Origin: Phenylobacterium sp.
GTDB lineage: Bacteria; Pseudomonadota; Alphaproteobacteria; Caulobacterales; Caulobacteraceae
Reading direction: 5' to 3'
DNA: 46,482 nt
NCBI RefSeq assembly: GCF_016793285.1
Contig: NZ_JAEUMO010000119.1
Location: 1 to 46,482, forward strand
The notes below the pieces were generated by a model, which saw only the letters and a list, made by a program, of their open reading frames with translations, was not told the DNA's origin and ran no database searches. Position numbers and translations under genes: made by a program. Shown piece after piece: positions 36,189-43,124 of this stretch (within the stretch, counting starts at the first letter, position 1; every line of letters starts with the position of its first letter).

Positions 36189-37210
36189 CGCGGGCCCGCC
36201 AGCATTTCGGTGTCGGCCGCCAGTTCAGGCCGCCCGGCGATCCGCCGCGCCAGCACCGCCCGCGCGCGGGCCTGCAACAGGGCTTCGACGCCGTCGCCGC
36301 CCTCCGCTGCGCCGAGCGCCTGGCGGATCGCCTCGACGCCGCGCGCCCGATCCTCGGCCAGGGTGCGCGCGCGGGCGGCCCGCATCGCGGCCACCAGCTC
36401 ATCGGCGAGCCCGGCCAGCGCCGCGCGCAGCCGCACCACCTCGCGCGGCGCTCGGCGTTCCACCGGCGGGGCGCGGTCGCCGGTGGCGATGCGCAGCGCA
36501 TCGGCCTTCAGCCCCTCGATCGGCTGCGCCACCCGGCGCAGGATCGCCAGGATCACCAGCGCGCTCGCCAGCAAGGACGCGAGGCCGATCATCGCGCTCG
36601 CCAGGACCGCGTTCTGGGTCGCCACCTGGATCACCGAGATGTTCACGTCGGCGCCCGCCGTCGCGGTGATCCGCCCCTCGGCCCCGCGCACCGGCGCGGC
36701 GGCGGTCTTCAGGAGGCCCCACTGCTCCTGGTACTGGATCGGCGAGGCATAGATCGCCCCGGTCGTCTGCGTGGCCTTCAGGCCGGCCAGGGTGTCGTCG
36801 GGTAGGTCGTCGGGCGAACCGATGGTCGAGTGCTCCTCGCCCTCGGTCGCGTCCAGCACGTAGAGCACGTCCCGCGGCCCGCCGATGGCCTGCGTGTAGA
36901 GGTAAGTCAGCCCCAGCTCGCGCCGGATGCGCCGCATCGGCTCGACGTTGCGCCGATAGCCCTCGCCGGCCTCGATGGCCGCCGCGTCGGCGTCGGGCCT
37001 CGCCATCGCCAGCAGGGCGTCGTGATCGACCGGGTCGATCAGGACGCCCGTGAGCGCGCTCACCGTCGCTAGCCTGCGCGAGAAGCCGTCGAGGATGGTG
37101 TCGTACAGTCGCACGTAGACCAGCGCGCCCAGCGCCACCGCCACGATCACGATGGCCGGGGTGAGGGTGCGCCAGAGCAGCGCCTGGATCGGGGTTCCGT
37201 CAGGCCGCAT
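36185..37210 (-). CDS. Membrane sensor protein with HAMP-like linker and no output domain
   Basis: This 341-residue protein has an N-terminal helix (ALLWRTLTPAIVIVAVALGA), a periplasmic domain of about 160 residues, a second helix (ASAMIGLASLLASALVILAI) and a HAMP-like segment (RVAQPIEGLKADALRIATGD). An Ala/Arg-rich helical tail follows. The periplasmic part (LGLTYLYTQAIGG; RDVLYVLDATEGEE) resembles the sensor domain of the RsbU at 39954 (ADLAYVYTYMKFGD). No kinase, cyclase or phosphatase domain follows. It overlaps NTT-HEAT by 11 bp and the cNMP-like gene by 4 bp. It could pass a signal through direct contact with pseudo-RsbU. Confidence 0.8.
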   Translation of the reverse strand: MRPDGTPIQALLWRTLTPAIVIVAVALGALVYVRLYDTILDGFSRRLATVSALTGVLIDPVDHDALLAMARPDADAAAIEAGEGYRRNVEPMRRIRRELGLTYLYTQAIGGPRDVLYVLDATEGEEHSTIGSPDDLPDDTLAGLKATQTTGAIYASPIQYQEQWGLLKTAAAPVRGAEGRITATAGADVNISVIQVATQNAVLASAMIGLASLLASALVILAILRRVAQPIEGLKADALRIATGDRAPPVERRAPREVVRLRAALAGLADELVAAMRAARARTLAEDRARGVEAIRQALGAAEGGDGVEALLQARARAVLARRIAGRPELAADTEMLAGPR

Positions 37211-39830
37211 AGCTGCGTCCGTCGCGCGCCTTCAGCATCGCGAGCGCCAGGTCCGGGTAGCGCGAAGCGACCTCGTCGATATCGGCCCGCGAGAGCCACC
37301 ACGACCCGCCGGCCACCGCTAGCTCGGTCGGCCGCCGGCCCTGCGCCGCGGGCGTCGCACGCCCGGCGAGCGCGGCCAGCGCGCCAAGCGTGGCGGGCTC
37401 GAAGTCCGGCTGCGCCGTCAGCGCGCCGACCAGGTCGACCAGTGTCGGCCCCGCCGGCGCCAGGCCCAGGAGAATCGAGATGCTGCGGCGCAGAGCCGGC
37501 GCCATGTCCGGGCCGAGCGCCGGACGAAGCCGCGCGGCCAGCGCTTCGGGCGGCAGCAGGCGGGTCATGGCCTGCGCCGCTGCGGCGGCCTCGAAGGTCC
37601 GGCCGCTCGCCACGGCCTCGTCGCAGACCTGCAACAGGTCGATCGCCGGGGCCTGCCCCGGATCCCGCCGCGCCACCAGCGGCTCCAGCCGCCGCCAGGT
37701 CGCGTGGTCGACGCCGCTCGCGATGGCCTCGATGGCATTGCCGCGCACCTTCGGGTTGGCCGAGTGCAGCGAAACGATCAGGAGGTCGAAGTCGGGAAGC
37801 TGACCGCCCAGCGCCAGCAGCTCCAGCACGAGGTCGACCGACGATCCGATGCGCTCGCGGCAGGCCCGGGCGAGGAGCCGCGCGGCGGCGTCGGTCCCGG
37901 CGCCGGCCTCGAGCGCCTGGGCGGACTCCAGCCTGCGCGCCGTCGCCGCCAGTTCCTCGCGCACCAGCCGGTCGAGCTGCGACAGGAACTGCGCCTGGCT
38001 GAGCGCCGAGAGCGCCCGCGCCGCCAGGGCCCGCGCCCGATAGGGCAGTTCGTCGGAACCCAGCGCCTGCGCCAGCCGCGGGATCGCCGCCTCACCCAAT
38101 CCGGCCAGCAGGTCCTCGGTGATCCTGATTTCCCGCGGGCTGAGCTCCGCCGCCGCCGGCAGGATCTGCGGGATCGCCTCGACGTCGCCGATCGCGGCCA
38201 GCAGCTTCAGGATCGTCTCGCGGCTGGCCCGGTCCATCCGCGGCAGGTGGGCGACCAGCGGCGCCACCAGGTGGATGTCGCCGCGGCCCGCGACGCTGGC
38301 GAGCGAACTCACCGCGTAGCGGCGGACCGACGGCGAGGGATCGCCGAGCTTCACGGCGAACATGTCGGTCGCGGCCGAGATTTCGGAGTCGATCTGCGCC
38401 GGCGCCTGCGAGGTGAGGGTGCGGCTCTGCAACAGGCCCCGCGCCGCGGCCGCCGCGCCCGAGTCCGGCTCGCGGGTCTTGGCCTCCAGCAGGGCCACGG
38501 CGGCCTCGTCGAACCGCGGCGTGCGCGCCGCCGGGTCGCCGAAGTGGAGCCAGCCGCGGCGCATGTTGGCCTCCATGGCGGCCGGATAGACGTGGCGCAA
38601 CGCCACCACGACGCCGATCAGCGCCGCACCGAGCAGCACGCCCACGCCCGCGAGTTCGCGCGCGTCGAGCGCCTTGGCGGCCAGCAGCAGGAAGCCGCCC
38701 GCGACCAGGCTGGCCAGCGGCTCGGCCAGCCCCTCGACCATCGTGCGGAACGGCCGCTTCGCTGCCGACGGCGTCGCGTTGAACAGCAGGTTCTGGTTGT
38801 TGTATTCGATCGAGGTCAGCACGCCGTGATAGGCGAAGAAGGCCGCCAGCGCCGCGACCTCGCCCCCCGCCAGGAAGAAGTAGGCGAAGACCGCGAAGTA
38901 GGTCGCCGGCAGGATCAGCGCGACGTTCCTCACCCCCGCCCGCCCCACCAGCCGGTTGAAGACGAAGAGGCAGACGATCAGGTTGAAGACGCTGGTCGCC
39001 GCATAGAGCCCGCCGAACAGGCTGGCGAGTTCGGCTTCGCTCCGCCCCTTCTGCAGCACCGACGAATACTGGAACTCGATGAGGTTGGTGAGCAGCAGCG
39101 TCACGAACAGCGTCGCCGTCAGCATCAGGGCGTAGGGCGAGCCCCGGAACGTCCGCAAGACCAGGAGCAGTTGCTGGGCCACGCTGCGGCTCTCGGCGTC
39201 GAGGTCGGCGTCGCTGTCGGCGATCCGGACGAACCGACGGCGCAGCATGATCGCCACCGGCGCCGTCAGGCCCGCGATCGCCGCCCAGGCCGCCAGGAAC
39301 CCCGGCAGCGATACGACGCCCGCCAGCCCGGAGACGATCAGCGATCCGAGGGTGACGCCCAGGGCGCAGAAGGCGGCGAACAGCGGGAACAGCCGCTTGG
39401 CGTCCTGGATGTCGAAGAACGCGTCCGTGAAGTTCCAGAACAGAGTGTAGAGTCCAATGTACCACATCGCGAGGTACAGTTTCAGCGCGTAGTAGATCGC
39501 GACCTGCTCGCGCGGCCCCGTCTCCAGCAGCCAGGCGAAGGCGAGTCCGCCCGCCGCCAGCAGGACCAGCGTCACGTCCACCACCCGGTCGAACGGGAAG
39601 CGCACCTGGAGGAACGAGAAGAGCGCGGTGTAGACGACCATCACGACCGGCGTGAGCAGGAAGATCACCGGCAGCTTCGCCGGCCCAACATGCGTCAGGA
39701 ACGCCGCGTCGCCGGCCGCGAAGCCGATACCCAGCCCGGTCTGCAGCATCAGCCCGAACAGGCCGAACCGGAGGAGCTTGCCCCACTCCCCGCGCTCGAC
39801 CCGGAAGAGGCGGTTCAGCACCTCGGCCAC
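37200..39830 (-). CDS. NTT-type nucleotide-transporter-like membrane domain fused to HEAT repeats
   Basis: This 876-residue protein has about 12 membrane segments in residues 1-420 of the ADP/ATP translocase (Npt/Tlc) type: FFDIQDAKRLFPLFAAFCALG, shortened here to its core IQDAKRLFPLF, and TSIEYNNQNLLFNATPSAAK are distinctive. Residues about 440-876 are helical HEAT-like repeats (PSPSVRRYAVSSLASVAGRG; IGDVEAIPQILPAAAELSP; NPKVRGNAIEAIASGVDH). True NTTs exchange nucleotides in obligate intracellular bacteria; the HEAT-fused type occurs in free-living bacteria and its role is unknown. The start is a GTG at 39828-39830 with AGGGGGA upstream. It heads the operon of sensor, cNMP-like and pseudo-RsbU genes. 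Confidence 0.88.
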   Translation of the reverse strand: MAEVLNRLFRVERGEWGKLLRFGLFGLMLQTGLGIGFAAGDAAFLTHVGPAKLPVIFLLTPVVMVVYTALFSFLQVRFPFDRVVDVTLVLLAAGGLAFAWLLETGPREQVAIYYALKLYLAMWYIGLYTLFWNFTDAFFDIQDAKRLFPLFAAFCALGVTLGSLIVSGLAGVVSLPGFLAAWAAIAGLTAPVAIMLRRRFVRIADSDADLDAESRSVAQQLLLVLRTFRGSPYALMLTATLFVTLLLTNLIEFQYSSVLQKGRSEAELASLFGGLYAATSVFNLIVCLFVFNRLVGRAGVRNVALILPATYFAVFAYFFLAGGEVAALAAFFAYHGVLTSIEYNNQNLLFNATPSAAKRPFRTMVEGLAEPLASLVAGGFLLLAAKALDARELAGVGVLLGAALIGVVVALRHVYPAAMEANMRRGWLHFGDPAARTPRFDEAAVALLEAKTREPDSGAAAAARGLLQSRTLTSQAPAQIDSEISAATDMFAVKLGDPSPSVRRYAVSSLASVAGRGDIHLVAPLVAHLPRMDRASRETILKLLAAIGDVEAIPQILPAAAELSPREIRITEDLLAGLGEAAIPRLAQALGSDELPYRARALAARALSALSQAQFLSQLDRLVREELAATARRLESAQALEAGAGTDAAARLLARACRERIGSSVDLVLELLALGGQLPDFDLLIVSLHSANPKVRGNAIEAIASGVDHATWRRLEPLVARRDPGQAPAIDLLQVCDEAVASGRTFEAAAAAQAMTRLLPPEALAARLRPALGPDMAPALRRSISILLGLAPAGPTLVDLVGALTAQPDFEPATLGALAALAGRATPAAQGRRPTELAVAGGSWWLSRADIDEVASRYPDLALAMLKARDGRSYAA

Positions 39831-39839
39831 GCGTTGTCC

Positions 39840-39932
39840 ATCCCCCTGGTCTGATCCCCCTGGCCGCGAATCGCCTCAACTGGCGCGGGAGCAACGCTTC
39901 CTTATAGACTAGCTTCCTATCCCCCAGGGGGA
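39840..39932. promoter_or_regulatory. Repeats in the NTT-HEAT/RsbU divergent promoter
   Basis: ATCCCCCTGG occurs at 39840-39849 and 39854-39863, and ATCCCCCAGG at 39919-39928. The last is part of a palindrome, TCCCCCAGGGGGA (39920-39932). The first copy also supplies the ribosome-binding site of NTT-HEAT on the minus strand, so not every copy need be an operator. Confidence 0.35.
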
Positions 39933-39953
39933 GAGGGCGGGCGGCTGATCGGA

Positions 39954-41585
39954 ATGGTCGACGAGAGCGCAGAGGTCGAGCGCCGGCGCCTGCGCTTCGG
40001 ACTGAAGGCGCAGCTCCTGCTGCTGCTGTTCGTGCTCAACCTGGTGGCCGCGTCGGTCTACTCGGCCGTGCTCTTCAACATCGACAGGGCCGCCATCCTC
40101 GACGGCATCGACGGGCGACTGCGCACCGCGGTCCTGGCCGTGAAGGAGATGGCCGACGACGGCTATCACGCCCGCATCACCGGTCCCGACTCGATCCCCT
40201 GGCAGGAATACGACCGGCTGCAATACCGGCTCTCGCGCTTCGCCGAGGGGGCCGACCTCGCCTACGTCTACACCTACATGAAGTTCGGCGATCAGATTCG
40301 GACCGTGTCGACCAGCGCCACGCGCGACGAGATCCAGAACCGTAAGCAGGTGAAGTTCTTCACCCTCTACGACACCGCCCCCAAGCCGCTCTACGCCAGC
40401 TTCGCCGACGGCAAGGTCCGCTTCGACGAGTACCGCGACAGCTTCGGCCGCTTCCGTTCGATCTACCTGCCGGTCCGCGGCGTCGACGACCGGACCTACG
40501 TGGTCGGCGCCGACATCGACCTGGCCTTCGTGCGCGAACAGACCACGAAGGCGCTGGAGACCTCGATCCTGATCGGGGCGGGCATGTTCGCGCTTTCCAT
40601 GGCGCTGGGCTGGCTCCTGGTCGACCGCATCGTCCAGCCGCTGGCGCGGCTCACCCTCTTCACCCGCAACATGGGGCAGCGGAACTTCCAGCCCGACGAG
40701 AGCGAAGCCGCGGCCATGCAGCGGATCGGCACGACCCGCTCGGACGAGGTCGGTAGCCTGGCCGAGGCCATGACCGCCATGATCTCGCGGCTCCAGCGCT
40801 ACCTGGTCGAGATGGAGCAGGCGACCGCGGCGCGCGAGCGGGTCGAGGGCGAACTCTCGGCGGCGCGCGACATCCAGGTGGGCATGCTGCCCCGCCGCTT
40901 CCCGCCGTTCCCGGCCCGGCGCGACATCGACATCTACGCCCTGCTGGAATCGGCCAAACAGGTGGGCGGCGACCTCTACGACTACGTGCTGGTCGACGAG
41001 CACCGCCTGTTCTTCGTGGTGGGCGACGTCTCGGGCAAGGGCGTGCCGGCGGCGCTCTTCATGGCCATGACCACCACGCTGTTCAAAGCCACGGCGCTGA
41101 GCGCGGCGACCATCGGCGACGTGATGACCCGCGTGAACGTGGAGCTGTCCCGCGACAACGCCGCCCAGATGTTCGTGACCGCCTTCGCCGGCGTCCTCGA
41201 CCTGCGCACCGGCCGCGTCGACTACGCCGATGGGGGCCACGAGCCGCCCTTCCTGCGCCGCGCCGGCGGCGCGATCACCCGGCTGCCGAAGGCCAGGGGC
41301 CTGGCGCTGGGCGTGGTCGAGGAGGCGGAGTTCGAAACCGCGAGCTGCCAGCTCGGCGCCGGCGACGCGCTGATCCTCTTCACCGACGGCGTCTCGGAGG
41401 CCACCAACGCCGCCGAGGACCTCTACACCATCGCCCGCATCGAGGCCGCGCTCTCCACCGCCCGCCCGGACTCCAGCGCCCGCGGTATCGCCGAGGGCCT
41501 GGCCGAAGACGTCCGCGTCTTCGTGGGCGAGGCGCCGCAGGCCGACGACGTGGCCATCCTGGTGGTGCGGTACGAAGGCGCGTAG
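39954..41585 (+). CDS. Membrane-bound RsbU-type PP2C serine phosphatase with periplasmic sensor and HAMP domain
   Basis: This 543-residue protein has a membrane helix near residues 20-40 (LLLLLFVLNLVAASVYSAVL), a periplasmic sensor domain (about 45-195), a second helix (ILIGAGMFALSMALGWLLV), and a HAMP domain (RIVQPLARLTLFTRNMGQRN). A coiled-coil linker (LSAARDIQVGMLPRRFPPF) and a SpoIIE-type PP2C domain follow. All metal and catalytic motifs are present: Asp340 (GGDLYD), Asp358 (GDVSGKG), FTDGVSEATN and DDVAILVVRY. It should dephosphorylate the STAS protein encoded 5.4 kb away in response to a periplasmic signal. It is divergent from NTT-HEAT. The ATG at 39954 has only a weak ribosome-binding site. 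Confidence 0.95.
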   Translation: MVDESAEVERRRLRFGLKAQLLLLLFVLNLVAASVYSAVLFNIDRAAILDGIDGRLRTAVLAVKEMADDGYHARITGPDSIPWQEYDRLQYRLSRFAEGADLAYVYTYMKFGDQIRTVSTSATRDEIQNRKQVKFFTLYDTAPKPLYASFADGKVRFDEYRDSFGRFRSIYLPVRGVDDRTYVVGADIDLAFVREQTTKALETSILIGAGMFALSMALGWLLVDRIVQPLARLTLFTRNMGQRNFQPDESEAAAMQRIGTTRSDEVGSLAEAMTAMISRLQRYLVEMEQATAARERVEGELSAARDIQVGMLPRRFPPFPARRDIDIYALLESAKQVGGDLYDYVLVDEHRLFFVVGDVSGKGVPAALFMAMTTTLFKATALSAATIGDVMTRVNVELSRDNAAQMFVTAFAGVLDLRTGRVDYADGGHEPPFLRRAGGAITRLPKARGLALGVVEEAEFETASCQLGAGDALILFTDGVSEATNAAEDLYTIARIEAALSTARPDSSARGIAEGLAEDVRVFVGEAPQADDVAILVVRYEGA

Positions 41586-41631
41586 GCCATTCGGCTTGCC
41601 GGCCCCGGACCCGACCCGAGCGCCGAAGGGG

Positions 41632-42216
41632 CTAGCGCGGCCGGCGGATCATCGGATGGAGGCCCGGGAAGTCGCCCGGCTGGACGAAACCCATCACCTC
41701 GAAGCCGAAGCGTTCGTAGAGCGGCACGTTCCTGGGGTTCGAACTCTCCAGGTAGGCGGTGGCGCCCGCTTCGTCGATGCGCCGGAGCGACTCCTTCAGC
41801 ACCGCCGAGCCCCAGCCACGGCCCTGTTGCGCAGGGTCGACGCCGATCATCGCCAGATACCAATGCGGCTCGGCCGGGTGGTACTGCTCCATGGCGTCGC
41901 CCACCTCGCCCAGGGTGGGCAGCTTCTCCTCGCGCGCCATCTCGCCGACCACCCCGAGCATGGAGTCTCGGTCCGGGCCGACTCCGGGGGGCAGCCACAA
42001 CGCCGCCGCCGCGCCATCCTCGGCAAGCCAGGCGGAGCCCAGGTCCACCGCCGCGCCGCCCATGCCGCCCGCGAACCGGTGGAACCCGCGCAGGAGCTTG
42101 TCCGGCGTGTCGAGCACGAAACGCAGGCACGGGTCGCCGGCGAAGGCGAGCATCAGGGTGTCGAGGACGGCCGCCTTGTCGTCCGTCGCCGCCAGTCGGA
42201 TCTTGTGTCGGTTCAT
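41632..42216 (-). CDS. GNAT-family N-acetyltransferase
   Basis: This 194-residue protein has the GNAT acetyl-CoA site GVDPAQQGRGWGSAVLKESL, followed by AYLESSNPRNVPLYERFGFE, the classical motif A and B pair. The N-terminal half (MLAFAGDPCLRFVLD; LWLPPGVGPD) is typical of small-molecule acetyltransferases in this group. The ATG at 42214-42216 overlaps the upstream cyclase-like gene stop by 4 bp (ATGA), so the two are coupled. The acceptor is unknown. Confidence 0.92.
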   Translation of the reverse strand: MNRHKIRLAATDDKAAVLDTLMLAFAGDPCLRFVLDTPDKLLRGFHRFAGGMGGAAVDLGSAWLAEDGAAAALWLPPGVGPDRDSMLGVVGEMAREEKLPTLGEVGDAMEQYHPAEPHWYLAMIGVDPAQQGRGWGSAVLKESLRRIDEAGATAYLESSNPRNVPLYERFGFEVMGFVQPGDFPGLHPMIRRPR

Positions 42217-42998
42217 CCCAGCCTCACCGGCGGCCGTTCGCGGCCGTGCACTTTCTTCAGATACAAGCGCATGTCCTCGATGGTCGCGGCAAGCTCGCCG
42301 GCGCCGGCCGGCTCGGAGGCCGTGGCCTTCGCCAGCACCGGATCCTGCTCGACCTCCCAGGGCAGGAACCGCATCGCGCCGCCGGCCTCGAGCATCCAGA
42401 CGATGGGGTAGGAGCGGCCGAACATGACCCCCTTCAGCGCCTCGCGGCCCATCAGGTAGAAAGCGGCCGTCGCGGCGTTCTCCGCGCCCAGCACCGCCTC
42501 CAGCACGTCGAGCGAGACCACCATCACGCCCGGCCGCGCGAACTTGGCGATCCGGAAGCCCAGGTCGATGTCGGGCCCGATGAAGTCGACATGCTCGCCC
42601 GAGCCGCTCGACAGTTCCGGGATCTCGATCTCGATGTTCTGGTCGTCGAATTCCGCCAGCCAGGCCGTGCCCTTGAGCCTGAGCGGCAACTGCTGGAAGT
42701 GCCGCTCCTCGTAGAGCGCCATGGTCTTCAGGACGGACGTCAGGATCGTCGTCAGCTCCTCGGCCCCGCCCGGCTCGCAGACGAACACCACCTCGTCGCC
42801 CATCACCTTCCAGACCGAGATGGCCGGCGTCGCGTCGTCCTCCAGGAAGGCGTGGCCGATCTGGCCCGCGACCATCAGCGGGAAGCTCGTGAAGAAGGCC
42901 TTGAAGATGCCCAGCCACGCCTCGGCGCCCTGGCCGGTGAAGCGCGCCTTGAACTCGGTCGAGCCCACCATGTCGACGGACAGGAACAGCCGCGCCAT
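42213..42998 (-). CDS. Class III adenylate/guanylate cyclase-like domain protein
   Basis: This 261-residue protein is a cytoplasmic class III cyclase-like domain. Metal ligands are Asp9 (LSVDMVGST) and Asp68 (VMGDEVVF). The segment GPDIDLGFRIAKFARPGVMV aligns with the last conserved helix, where active cyclases have N-x3-R; Asn is not evident but the Arg is present. An insert (about 95-135) separates the halves. Activity is uncertain; it may be a sensor or an allosteric partner. I chose the ATG at 42996-42998 because earlier TTG or GTG codons lack family-like sequence. It is coupled to the GNAT gene. Confidence 0.8.
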   Translation of the reverse strand: MARLFLSVDMVGSTEFKARFTGQGAEAWLGIFKAFFTSFPLMVAGQIGHAFLEDDATPAISVWKVMGDEVVFVCEPGGAEELTTILTSVLKTMALYEERHFQQLPLRLKGTAWLAEFDDQNIEIEIPELSSGSGEHVDFIGPDIDLGFRIAKFARPGVMVVSLDVLEAVLGAENAATAAFYLMGREALKGVMFGRSYPIVWMLEAGGAMRFLPWEVEQDPVLAKATASEPAGAGELAATIEDMRLYLKKVHGRERPPVRLG

Positions 42999-43124
42999 CG
43001 TCCACCCCGCAACCCGCTTGCCGACGCGCAATTGAGCAGGCGTCGCGCCCGACGCCAAGGCGGGATGACTTCCCGGAACCTATGGTACGGTCGCCGCGGG
43101 GATGGGGAGCCGGGGCGCGAATCG

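Noticed and set aside
37704-39854. A 716-codon open frame opposite the NTT-HEAT gene
   Set aside because: The translation is dominated by Arg, Gln and Glu without family motifs, while the other strand gives a coherent membrane protein with HEAT repeats.
41590-41627. A terminator between RsbU and the GNAT gene
   Set aside because: TTCGGC and GCCGAA can pair, but the loop would be 26 bases and no T-run follows.
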